From Forficula auricularia (Eukaryota; Arthropoda; Insecta; Dermaptera; Forficulidae): DNA of 64,000 nt. Shown here piece after piece: positions 1 to 9,847 of this stretch. Position 1 is the stretch's first letter, and each line of letters starts with the position of its first letter. The notes under the pieces were generated by a model. It searched no databases, was not told the origin of the DNA, and saw only the letters and a program-made list of their open reading frames with translations. The DNA lies in contig JALMQS010000411.1 of NCBI GenBank assembly GCA_024734495.1, positions 1,649,725-1,713,724 on the forward strand, read 5' to 3'. The translations under genes were made by a program, and so were the position numbers.

Positions 1-571
1 AGATGTGTATTTTTTGATATTTCATTAATTTCATTAATAAAAAATAAAAAATAAAGAGTAAATTAACTTATAATGTGTTTCTAGAATGGATTATTTATAA
101 TGGATTTTTTAATTATATAATAATTGACTATGCAATGAGATAATTAGAAAAAATAAAATTGAAAATAATATTTAATATAATCATTAATTCAAAATAGTTT
201 CTAGTTCAGTGATAAACGTTTTTATAAATTGTTGCTATATATATATATATATATGTGTGTGATTGTAATGAATTATGTGATGTATCTATATTGAAGATTT
301 AAGAATGAATGTTTCATGTGAAATGACAAATTCCGGTCCTTGAACGAGATGTATGTATGATTTCAAATTATTATAAAAAAAAAAATTTGTGTTATATAAT
401 TCTCTATAAAAAGAAAAAATGTAAATAAGTGTTTCATTTCAATTTTTAGAACTACTGAGGATGGTCGACCAGTGGTGACCGAAACTGTATAGTTATCAAT
501 TAAATAATACAAATAGTTATTAAAATTATTGTTTTATTATATTTGTGACAAAACCAACCCTTCAATTTAAC
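1..571 (+). mobile_element. Arm of a fold-back element with a hammerhead-like motif (family 1)
   Basis: This stretch matches, in reverse complement, the region 40240-40765 over most of its length, including the (AT)n/T-rich spacer, the motif block at 450-494 and the terminal block ending near 571 (terminus CCCTTCAATTTAAC). The left end lies outside the window. There is no coding capacity. The 40240-40990 copy shows the complete layout, with two such arms facing outward. By analogy this is one arm of a dimer or a solo arm. The class (Penelope-like or retrozyme-like) is inferred from the ribozyme-like motif only. Confidence 0.6.
450..494 (+). ncRNA. Hammerhead-ribozyme-like motif, family 1 copy A
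   Basis: In order, the motif shows AACTA (450-454), box CTGAGGA (455-461), a stem GGTC/GACC (463-466 with 477-480), box GAAA (481-484), a minimal C-T-G-T-A segment with GTA as the possible cleavage triplet (487-489), and TAGTT (490-494). TAGTT is exactly complementary to AACTA and would close stem I next to the core. One unpaired base separates box I from stem II, and stem III would be one base pair. Minimal stem III and an extra core nucleotide are both known from natural hammerheads. The same elements recur at 40319-40363 and 40860-40904. Activity is not shown. Confidence 0.5.
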
Positions 572-654
572 GAAAAATTTATTATTATCTTTTTACTTTA
601 TTTTTTTTAATGCAGAAAAATATGTAATTTTTAATAAAAACCTTAATTACATTG

Positions 655-778
655 CCCGACAAAAATTGGTAACGCGACATTTCATCCCCCGACAAAATAT
701 CCCCGACAAAACATCCCCCGACAAAACATCCCCCGACAAAATATCCCAAGGACAAAATATCCCCGACAAAATATCCTT
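655..778. repeat. Short tandem repeat, ~14-15 bp unit
   Basis: Seven occurrences of a unit close to CCCCGACAAAATAT stand in a row, with the variable position being C or T in the AT tail. It abuts the palindromic ~119 bp repeats that start at 779. The short reading frame across it on the minus strand is a by-product of the repeat. Confidence 0.8.
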
Positions 779-1535
779 GCTGAAGACATAAAGGAATCGA
801 GTTAAAATCAAAAATACCGATTGATTCTCATCTAGTACTTGAGGAATAACCATTCTATATTGGATTTGTGACGTTTCGGTTTTTATTGGTAACCATTGCT
901 GAAGACATAGAGGAATCGAGTTAAAATCAAAAATAGCGATTGATTCTCATCTAGTACTTGAGGAATAACCATTCTATATTGATTTTTGACGTTTCGGTTT
1001 TTATTGGTAACCATTGCTGAAGACATGGAGGAATCGAGTTAAAATCAAAAATAGCGATTGATTCTCATCTAATACTAGAGGAATAACCTTATTGCATTCT
1101 ATTTTTGATGTTTTGACTATTAATGGCAACGTGGAGGAATCGACTTAAAATCAAAAAAGACTAAATTCTTTTATGACAAACAACTCAAACTTGAGTTGGT
1201 TACTAAAAAAGAATTTAGTCTTTTTGATTTTAATTCGATTCCTCCACGTTTTCATTAGAGGTTGCCATTAATAGTCAAAACATCAAAAATGGAATGCAAT
1301 AAGGTTATTCCTCTAGTATTAGATAAGAATCGATTGTTATTTTTGATTTTAAGCCGATACCTTCATGTCTTCAGCAATGGTTACCAATAAAAACCGAAAC
1401 GTCAAAAATCCAATATAGAATGATTATTCTTCAAGTACTAGATGAGAATCAATCGCTATTTTTGATTTTAACTCGATTCCTCTATGTCTTCAGCAATGGT
1501 TACCAATAAAAACCGAAACGTCAAAAATCTAATGT
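779..1535. repeat. Palindrome built of ~119 bp repeats
   Basis: The left half holds tandem copies of a ~119 bp unit starting near 779, 897 and 1016 (each begins TGCTGAAGACAT). The right half (about 1200-1535) is the same material in reverse complement. The turning point is near 1190 at CAACTCAAACTTGAGTTGG, and the inverted arms are roughly 345 bp. The unit contains GAAACGTC on the minus strand, preceded by a GGTT/AACC stem but without a CTGANGA box. The repeat continues past 1920 (ATTCCTCGACTATTAAATAAG), so the element at 1540-1910 was inserted into it. Confidence 0.75.
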
Positions 1536-1603
1536 AAAATTGAAGGAGACAATAAAAGAGTGTGTCTTCTGCTGGAATTATAAATTTTATTTATTTATAA
1601 CGA

Positions 1604-1638
1604 GACTATAGTTTCGAGGGCTTTGCCCTCTTCATCAG
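1604..1638 (-). ncRNA. Hammerhead-ribozyme-like motif, family 2 (intact boxes)
   Basis: Read on the minus strand, box CTGATGA (1632-1638) is followed by one A, a perfect 6-bp stem GAGGGC/GCCCTC closed by AAA, box GAAA (1612-1615), then C-TATA-G and the triplet GTC (1604-1606). C pairs with G to give a one-pair stem III with loop TATA, and GTC is the classical cleavage triplet. Stem I is weaker: GA/TC next to the core, then AUA-type pairs beyond a bulge. This is the motif closest to the hammerhead consensus in the window. Confidence 0.55.
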
Positions 1639-1775
1639 TCTATTGCAATGTGTTCACAGGAATTGATTTATGAATGAAAGTTTTGCATTTTTCATGTGTT
1701 AAGTTAACCTTAACACATGAAAAATGTAAAACTTTCATTCATAGAATTAATTCCTGTGAATACATTGTAATAGAA

Positions 1776-1810
1776 CTGATGAAAGAGGGCAAAGCCTCGA
1801 AACTATAGCC
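1776..1810 (+). ncRNA. Degenerate hammerhead-like motif, opposite arm of family 2 element
   Basis: The right arm repeats the motif on the plus strand: CTGATGA (1776-1782), a stem with one lost base (GAGGGC against GCCTC), GAAAC (1799-1803), TATA, and GCC (1808-1810) where the other arm has GTC. The change at the middle of the cleavage triplet should abolish cleavage, so only the minus-strand arm keeps the consensus. Confidence 0.5.
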
Positions 1811-1983
1811 TCGTTATAAATAAATAAAATTTATAATTCCAGCAAGACACACTCTTTGTGTCTCCTTCAATATATAAAAATTCTGCTACTCTCGGCAAAA
1901 ACTTTCAATTTAATGTAAAATTGTTATTCCTCGACTATTAAATAAGAATAAATATTTTTTTTTGAATTTAAGTCAACATAGAC

Positions 1984-2245
1984 TGTGTGTTGATTAGGAA
2001 AAAAATGGGAGCCGAAACACACCAAGCCCGACGATTGGCTGTTCGGTTTTCAATGTGTGTTTGATTAGGAAAAATGGGAGCCGAAACACACCCCAGTCCG
2101 ACTATTTGCTGGTTCGGTTTACAATGTGTGTTTGATTAGAAAAAAATGGGAGCCCGAAACACAACACGTCCGACGATTGGCAGTTCGGTTTTCAATGTGT
2201 GTTTGATTAGAAAAAAATGGGAGCCCGAAACACACCCCGCCTGGA
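1984..2245. repeat. Minisatellite, ~67 bp unit, four copies
   Basis: Four consecutive copies each carry GTGTGTTTGATTAG, ATGGGAGCC(C)GAAACACA and a block near CCGACGATTGGC followed by GTTCGGTTTTCAAT. The copies differ by a few substitutions and single-base indels, and the last is cut off near 2245. No gene is associated. Confidence 0.8.
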
Positions 2246-2549
2246 CTAAACTTTCGGAGGTTCGAGTTAATATATATTCAAGGAAATTGCTCAAGTGTGA
2301 TCTAAAAAAATAAAAGAAAAATTGTTTTTTTTATTTGTGTCGCTAAATAAACATATGACTGAAATTTAGGTCGCGGCTTATTAAGGTCCAGAACCAGTGG
2401 TTTAAGCAATTGTGTACTTTTGGCATATGTCATGCTTAGGAAAACTCAGGGCCACATTGAATGTCTAGGGTCTAGGGTATGCATTCTTATAGGACATTCT
2501 ATGTGATAGGTTGCATCGCCAGAAATCAATCGAATATGCATGAATAACC

Positions 2550-2686
2550 TGAAGTGTGAACCGCGAACTAATATAGTGTACACCTACTTCCACTTTCATT
2601 TCCAAGTAGAAGACAATAGATGAAGGGGCATTATCTAATTAATTCCAAAATAATTCCACATAATTCCAATCGCGGTTCACCCCTCG
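2550..2686. mobile_element. hAT-type MITE, copy A
   Basis: The element is bounded by a perfect 8-bp direct repeat GAATAACC (2542-2549 and 2687-2694). The right terminal inverted repeat is GGTTCACCCCTCG and the left is a diverged version (TGAAGTGTGAACC), extended inward by GCGA/TCGC. The interior has TGTACACCTACTTCCACTTT and several copies of an AATTCCA-type block, shared in reverse complement with the element at 45970-46135. An 8-bp duplication is the hAT superfamily signature. It is non-coding and non-autonomous. Confidence 0.85.
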
Positions 2687-2694
2687 GAATAACC

Positions 2695-5600
2695 CTAATG
2701 CAGTGTTTTCCAAAGTTTTTGTTCCTCATCTCCCTATGACACTTAAAAATGTCAAAGCCCCCCTCCTCCCAGATAATTAAAACATCCCAGAGTAGGGAGG
2801 TTTAATTTAAATTCAGAAGGAGCCAATTTTTTAGAAATATTCATAAATTTTATTAATAGAAAATTAATTAGTTTGAAAATATTCTTAAGCCCCCCTCCCT
2901 CCATTTGGTCATCATGAATTTCACATAATGAGTCATTTTCATAAGGTCGTTTAAGGAGCATATGCGAAATTTGGACAAACCGATTAAAGGATCTAGGACT
3001 TTAGTGATTGTTCTATTTTTTGAACCCTCAAATTTTGGCCCCCGAAGAAATAATAACTCTCTTTTTTATTATATGTAGGTTCATTTTATAGTATATGTTA
3101 CATTTTTCATTGTTTTTTTTTTAGTTTGAATATATAATATAATTTTAATTAATAATTTAATAATGTTAATTTTTAAACTCCTTAATTTTTGGTTCGATTT
3201 CAACGAAAATCTAATCAATTCTTACTTTCACTGCACCAAAACTTTAATGTGAAATTTTTTTGTCATATTCCACACTAGTTTTTGAGCTAGAGCGTACACA
3301 AAATCTAAAAACAGCATCAGACAAATTATGAACATTGTCATTTATGTTTTAAGAGATAGTAAAAATTATATATTTATCATCAGGCAGAAAATTTTTGATA
3401 ATTTCAAGAGCGTATATATCCTGGGCTTATGAATTATTGGAATTAAAGAAAATTATAAAAATAAAATCATTTGCAAGCTTCCAAAAGTTGACTTGTATAA
3501 AAAGTTAAAAAAACGAATTAAACATAATGAAGATTCAAGAGGCTATTTTCACTTTTTCCTTTTTTAATTTGTCCTTCTATTAAGTAAACATGACATATTT
3601 TACTTAGAAATAGGGATAGGCAAATTATTTTAATATATCGCAGCAAATATATCGTTAAATACGATATATCAATATATTTTTATTAATTAATTAATTTTGT
3701 TTGGATGTTTTGCTAAAAAACTTCCAAATTAATAATTTTGGGGCCATGATTATTCACGTATGTGCAACCTACGACTGCAAGACACAATAAAGATCTATTA
3801 TCTATTGGTTTAACTGGATACACCGTGCACAGAAACACCCAAAAAATGTGCTAGTGTTCCTAGATGGAATTTGAAAGAAACAGTAGAAAATCGTTAAATT
3901 TAGGAGTAGAATGATAAACCATCAGAAGACTTATTAATAATTTTTCATGCTTTAAAATACCTATTAAAAAACTTTAGATAATAAAAAACTTCATATTAAA
4001 AATAAAAACTAACATTTACGCTTAAAAATGTGATATAAATTTAAAAAAAAAAAAAAAATAAACTAAATTGGAGTAAATAAAATGAAATATAATATAATCT
4101 AATTTATTATGATGAAGATGATAATGACTCTAAAACACCTATATAATAAATAATGACATTTTTCTGCCACTCTATACAATACATGACATAAATTTTTATT
4201 TTTTTGAGTTTAGATTACCTAGTCAAAGCATTTTTTAATAGTTGCGATGTTGTGAAATAAAAATTTCCTATAAAATTGTGGAATTCAAAAATTGCAGCAG
4301 TTTTTTGGTCTTTGCAAGTGAAGAAAATTCCGATATATTTTTCGGTATATATTGGAAGGCATCGATATATTTAGCAGGAACAAACAAGCACTCCTGATTA
4401 GTTCTAGACTCCGGGTTTGAAATTTGCTGACCATTTGAGGCAGACTATTCGGCGCTGAATTTATTTATAATAATTATAAAACAGCTAAAAATAAAATGGT
4501 GTGCCCATCACATGACCTTAACATACACCCGTCCACCCTTTAAAATAAAATAAAATATAAATTGATTTTTATTCTGTCTTTATTTTTTTTTATAATTTTA
4601 ATATTCGTTTGGTAAAGTAAAAACAAAAATACGAAAGGGTAAACTGAAATATAAAAAAGTTGAAATTTTTAATATAAATATTGTATAGAAGAGATATGAA
4701 AGATCGCGGATGACACAAGGTGTTGTTAATATGAGCAATTTTCGTTTTATCTTTCGTTATATATACATGTATACATAGAAAAAGAAAAGTCTCCTTCTTT
4801 AAGAAAAGGACCATTTAACTCTTACCCAGAGGTTTTATAAAATATACGAGGGTGGATGAATATATACTCAATTTTATACTTCACATTATATGTCAAATTT
4901 TTAAAATATAACAAAAAAGTGAATAGTATTAAAAAGTCCAATAATAAAATACTTTTTGAGAAGAATTATGATATCAAATGATAAAACAAACGAACCAAAG
5001 ATTAAATAAAACTGAAATGTTTATCTTCATAGTAAGTAATGTTAACATAACCTAGGTCAATTTGATGAGTTATATGAACCGTTCATTAGAATAATTATTG
5101 TAGATTTGATGCTTAGATGGTTTAATTGTTTAACAAAGAGAGGGTTCGATTGTAGATCAAATGTTATTCTCATCAAAATACCCTTCGTTTTGATATCTAA
5201 TTGGACAGTCGTTTTCAAGTGTTTGTGAAGTCGTTCTTAGGTGTAGTTAATTATTTCGAAATTTATGTATCCTCGTTGATGGATTGGCGTTGAGTAGTTG
5301 GCGTCATCAAGAGGTAATTTAATATTGTTAATTAATTAATGATTAAATATTTATTAAAGCTTTTTCAAATAGTGAAATATATTTATTTATAGTACAAATA
5401 TATTAATAATTTTCCGAAAAATGAATTCGATTATATTCAATTCTGCATTTGAAAATTTTAAATTTTATGTACCCACTGAATTCTTAAGTTAGGCCTCGGG
5501 TCTTGTTTGTAGTTTTATGGAGGTCCTTACGCCCCCAATGTTAAATAAAAAATATTAGATTATAACTATAACTTAATTTTTTATAAAAATTTAATCTCTT

Positions 5601-6344
5601 ATCTATGCTTTTGGTAAAGTTTCAATCACACATTAGTTGCAAATTTTTTGAAAATGTTAACATTTTCTCAGAGTCTTATGGAAAATTAAGATCTTGACAC
5701 TTTCTCTTGAATTATACTACTATTAGTTGAATAGATAAAGTTAAAAAAAACTAAAAATTAGCTTTTTGAAACATGCAGGTTCTTTTTTTGTAATAAAATA
5801 TATCATTGATCGTCGAATTTACTGAGATATTTACATTAAAAAATCACATAAATGCTATGTTTGAATGTAAACATAAACAGTATTAAATAACGCATTGCAA
5901 ATCATACAAGAGTTATTATCAGCTGATTTGAATAAATCAAACTAACTTTTATATTTACTTATTTTTTATAATTGTTTTTATTTCAAACATTTACGGCTTT
6001 CATACGATTTATTTTTTAATTCTATTATTTTTTCATTTGTATTTTAACTAATTTTATTAAATATTAGATACTACACTTCATTTGACTCAACTGGAGCAAA
6101 AGGACCTCCTTAAGAACTTTTTTGCTAAAGGGATTTCAATTTATAGTGAGGTCAAAGGTACAAGGTGGAAAAGATAGATTTTTTTAATTCAGTCTGTGGC
6201 CTCTACAGAATGCGAATATTCGAAATTGAAGTTAATAAAAAATAATCTAAAAATAATTCTTCTGGTAATTATCAATCACATCAATTTTGATCATTAAACG
6301 TAGAAAAATGTTTTACACATTGGATTCTGGACTATAGGGATTTC
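2695..6344. other. AT-rich non-coding stretch
   Basis: I see no supportable gene here. The sequence is A+T-rich with homopolymer runs. At 2700-2725 a sequence (CAGTGTTTTCCAAAG) resembles one hAT terminus, but no partner end was found. The short frames here lack motifs and show no codon structure. Confidence 0.5.
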
Positions 6345-6565
6345 CCCTTCCTGGAATAACTTCTTCTCATTTTTTCCTATGCCATCTAGAGACTGGAACT
6401 CTCTTCCTCCGACCGTCTTCCCAGGAACATTTAACCTTCAATATCTTTCAAGACACGAATCCACAAATACCTTCAACTCCGACCTAAATCTCTTCTTATT
6501 TCCAAGATACAAGGGCCAACCGCGGACTACCGAGGTGAATATATATTTTAAATTTAAAAATAAAA
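6345..6565 (+). pseudogene. LINE 3'-end fragment
   Basis: A short frame from 6379 encodes RDWNSLPPTVFPGTFNLQ, the kind of segment found at the C-terminus of CR1/jockey-group LINE ORF2 proteins. It is followed by a diverged RIHRY-like region and a 3' untranslated part (CAAGGGCCAACCGCGGACTACCGAGG). Related tails occur at 38390-38610, 33958-34260 (minus), 56520-56640 (minus) and 63070-63200 (minus). Only the last part of the gene is present and it is not functional. Confidence 0.55.
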
Positions 6566-6776
6566 AATTCTAGTTAGGTTTCACAAAATAAAAGACAAGC
6601 TGCTTATTAGTATGACTCTAAATATGTATATATTTCGGGATATGACCCCATCTTTCAGGAGTTCAAAAAGAAAACTGAACTCCTGAAGATGGGCTCATAC
6701 CACTAAATATATACATATTTAGAGTCATGCTAATAAGCATCTTGTCTTTTTATTTTTGTGAAACCTAACTAGAATT
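6566..6776. mobile_element. Fold-back element (family 3), hammerhead-like remnants
   Basis: Inverted arms of about 100 bp run from ATTCTAGTTAGGTTTCAC to GTGAAACCTAACTAGAAT, turning near 6669. The right arm has CTGAAGA (6683-6689) followed by TGGGCTCATACC and a diverged second box. The left arm, on the minus strand, has the second box CCCGAAATATATAC but an extra base in the first box. The same block recurs at 32326-32352, and the terminal block recurs near 62878-62945. It is non-coding. Confidence 0.6.
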
Positions 6777-6999
6777 TCTATATTTTAAAATTTAAAAAAA
6801 AAATTTTAATTTTTATTACTTTATTTCGTAAGGTTCCTACGTTTGTATGATGTCTTTTTATCAAAACCGGATACCCATAATCCAAGTGTATTTCATGCTT
6901 AAAGAGATTAATAACAGATAATAAAAATCCGATTCTCAAATATCTTCTATGTTTAGATGTTTGCTTCATTTTTAAAGCTTAATGTCTCCCTGCGAGTTA

Positions 7000-7360
7000 A
7001 GATCGCTAATCTCTCTGTCTGTATGGTGTGCGTGTTTCTAGGCTAGGGCTGAGGTGGTTAAAATTTGAATAATTCCTCCATAAAACCAGAGCAACTGTGC
7101 TTCTTTATATATTTACCCCTAAGTGAACACGCTCCACCCTTCAGGCACCCTTCTACCCCTGACCTACCCCCGTAACCTCGTCTCATGTCCTCGGACTCTC
7201 CACAAAGGCAACAAGCACATGCCACAGCAGTTAGTCGTGGATATTTTATTCATGTCTGTCCATCCAGTGACACTCACAAACACACCCAAACATGACAACA
7301 CGATTAAACCACCAACCCCGGAGCTCTCTGTCTCTTTTCCACCATAAAAGCGACACTTTA
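7000..7360. other. G+C-richer non-repetitive island
   Basis: This segment is clearly less A+T-rich than its surroundings, with C-rich runs on the plus strand (for example CACCCTTCTACCCCTGACC). It includes an open frame at 7123-7347 without recognisable motifs. It could be an untranslated exon, a regulatory element or an old repeat. I cannot choose between these. Confidence 0.3.
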
Positions 7361-8250
7361 ATAAGTTTAATTATCCGAATATAAAATCCCCCTTTTTTTT
7401 AATTCCTCGGTTAAAAGAACAATTTAAAACGGTTGATTAACGTTCTTTCTCCCCTTCTATTGATTATTTTAAATGTCTTCATCTTTGAAAGATTTTTAGG
7501 GTTAATTTTCGGCTTAAAACGGTTCCTACTTGACCACCGAGGAAATTAATTGAAATTACTCAATTTGCGAATTCACTAAAAATTATCTCTTTTTATCACT
7601 TATTCGTGTTTTGAAACAAAAGTAATTTTCAGGCATATCACTTTCTTTCTGTCTGTCTGAATTCAGGATTCATTTACCTAAGAAAAACAAAATGGTACCA
7701 AAATGTTAAACAACTGATAAGATTTTGAACTTTCTTGGTTCAAAACATTAGGTTGAAAAATGCTGAAAATCAGATTTATATAGGCAGCTCTTGAACATTT
7801 GAAGATAGTAAAATTTGTCTTATAAATGTGTATTTATAAGTCTTCGTGCTGAATTTAGTTCAAACCGGTCGTTAAAAAAAAATCCAAAATTTATGGAGAG
7901 CCAACTTAAATGTTTTCACTTTTCTCTCCGAGCGACTAGCTTTTTATATTTACTTATCAATTTTAAATTTCTTTATCATTAATTTGTGTTTAGAAATATC
8001 TGAATGATGAAGAAAAATATTTTTAACGCAATTTTTTTTCCGATCTCCCCATCTGTATGTAACTGCGTCTATCTGTATCCACGATAATTCGAGAACTAAA
8101 GGCCCTAGAAAGTTTGTTCTAGTGTTAAAATGTTTATATTTTCAAAAAAGCAAAGAATGATTTAAATTTTAAACTTTTTAGTTTTCGAACTTTACTTGAA
8201 AAATGCTGAAAGTAAAAAAATTGAATCGTTATGAATGATTGATTGTACTT
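7361..8250. other. AT-rich non-coding stretch with a weak dispersed repeat
   Basis: There is no coding signal. The part around 8080-8120 (CGATAATTCGAGAACTAAA) resembles 29650-29680 (CCATTATAGCTCAAGAACG), suggesting an old dispersed repeat whose type I cannot assign. Confidence 0.35.
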
Positions 8251-8253
8251 AAC

Positions 8254-8720
8254 AGACTCAGGTTAGAAAACAGGAAGATGCTATTGATGAAATAAGTATG
8301 GAGCATAGCCATGTACGGGTGTGAAACCTGGACAATTAGAGAAGCGGAGAGAAAGAGATTAGAGGCTTTCGAAATGTGGTCCTACAGAAGAATGATGAAT
8401 ATCAAATGGTTGGATAAAATTACAAATGAAGAAGTTCTTGGAAGAATCGAAGAAAGAAGAACCTTGTGGAAGAGTCTAAAGAAGAGAAGAGGTCAGATGA
8501 TGGGGCCCACACTGAGACATGGGAGACTGCTTAGGGATATCTTGGAGGGGGAGGTGGGAAAGAAAAGGGGAAGGGGAAGGCCCAGATTAGAATATTTCAA
8601 CCAAATAATTGGGGATATGGGATGTGAGACATTTAGAGAGGTCAAACAGCTAGCGGTGGACAGAGACGAGTGGAGACGGGTGGTTGCGTCAAACCAGTCT
8701 TAGGACTGTATAATCAATGA
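8254..8720 (+). pseudogene. RTE-like LINE ORF2 C-terminus, 5'-truncated
   Basis: The plus frame 8311-8703 encodes YGCETWTIREAERKRLEAFE near its start and a GRGRPR...EVKQLAVDRDEWRR end. This is the typical region downstream of the reverse transcriptase palm in RTE-type endonuclease/reverse transcriptases. Reading continues upstream in frame to about 8254 across one TAA (8292). Catalytic domains are absent, so this is a 5'-truncated dead copy. After the TAG stop at 8701 comes TGATGATGATAAC, a short tandem tail typical of RTE 3' ends. It is a different family from the LINE at 13225-17430, whose C-terminus differs in sequence. Confidence 0.75.
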
Positions 8721-9554
8721 TGATGATAACAGACCCAAGTAAGCTTTCCAATACAAACATACATACTCGTTCTTTTTTTAATACAAATAGATAAATAATG
8801 TGTCTTTTGTGTCAAGTTCCAGCTCTTTAGCTCAAAAAATTCGACGACTAAAAGTTGCCAATTATTCAAAATTTTAGCAGATCGTATCAACTTTTGTAAA
8901 TGTTTTCAATTTTTTTAATTCTATTTTATTTTTAAAACTACTCATCTAGTTGAATGTGATAAAAAATTCAAGATCCGTTCAACGGCTTGTATTTTAAGAA
9001 AGAGACCAGACGAATTCCCCTTTAGTAATTAGATTAAATTTAAATACAGACACACGGTGAGTTGTTGCATTCAATTTTAATTGCGATTAAATCTCAATTT
9101 GTTTCGACGATGTGAACAGTCACAAAATTAGTAATATATAATCTGGCTCTTTCACTTAACACATGAATTACATGATAAATCGGTAAAATATTAGAATGTC
9201 ATCCCCTTCCCCCCAAAAAAACTTAATTTTTTAAATTCATCACTGTTAAAAATTATTATGAAATTTTATAAAAATGGCAAATAGGTATTTATATTTATTT
9301 CATTAAAAAATTTTTTTATTACTAGCAGTGGATAACCTAAGGCCTTGCGAGACATGATAAAATTAGCCTTCTAATTTAATCCGAATTTTGCCGAAAAATT
9401 ACTTATAATTTTATCAATATGATTATCTCGCTTTAATTATTTATTTATACACAGACATTTGCACTAGATTATTTAACAAGAATTACTAACAAAGTTATTC
9501 CAAAAACATACAACTGTAGGAATTGTAGTGAACTTAAAATAAATAGAAGATTTA
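8721..9554. other. AT-rich non-coding stretch
   Basis: I see no gene or structured repeat here, only A+T-rich sequence between two mobile elements. Confidence 0.4.
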
Positions 9555-9810
9555 TATCGTCGGCTTAGAGTGTAAACCTGCGAACTCCATTTTTATCATA
9601 TATGACATATTAATATCGTTCGAAAGAAAAAGAGATGCAGAATCGTCCAAGTAAAACTGCTACTTAAAATTACGATCGTAGAGTTGTAGAAAAAAAATGT
9701 GAAAGATAGTTTCTTTCCATAACAACAATATTAAATTTTGTTTGTTTTTTCTCTGCCCTGTAAAATTTCTTTTTTGGGAGTTAGCAGGATTACTCTCTAA
9801 GGCCACGATA
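9555..9810. mobile_element. TIR MITE, TATCGTC family, copy 1
   Basis: Terminal inverted repeats TATCGTCGGCTTAGAGTG and CTCTCTAAGGCCACGATA enclose about 256 bp and are flanked by TA on both sides (9553-9554 and 9811-9812). The whole body aligns with 44250-44501, sharing GTAAACCTGC and GTTCGAAAGAAA. A TA duplication and short TIRs fit an IS630/Tc1/mariner-type transposase, but the mobilising element is not in the window. It is non-coding. Confidence 0.8.
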
Positions 9811-9847
9811 TACATATACATGTAAGATATACATGTATAATTCTCTT

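Larger units (their letters stand above)
1540..1910. mobile_element. Fold-back retroposon with hammerhead-like arms (family 2)
   Basis: A near-perfect inverted repeat runs from about 1543 to 1869, turning near 1705 (CATGTGTTAAG / CTTAACACATG). It is followed by a tail ending CTCTCGGCAAAAACTTTCAATT. The element is flanked by the direct repeat TAATGTAAAA (1530-1539 and 1911-1920), a target-site duplication, and sits inside the ~119 bp repeat array, which resumes on the right. Both arms carry a hammerhead-like motif. The start (TTGAAGGAGACAATAAAA) and the tail recur at 59533-59693, and the tail recurs at 11808-11840 and 31362-31398. A duplication of this length fits retroposition. No open reading frame is present. 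Confidence 0.7.

Noticed and set aside
655..2245. CRISPR array
   Set aside because: Repeats are contiguous tandem units without unique spacers, in a eukaryotic context.
2700..2725. hAT-like left end CAGTGTTTTCCAAAG
   Set aside because: No matching inverted right end or 8-bp duplication was found within several kb.
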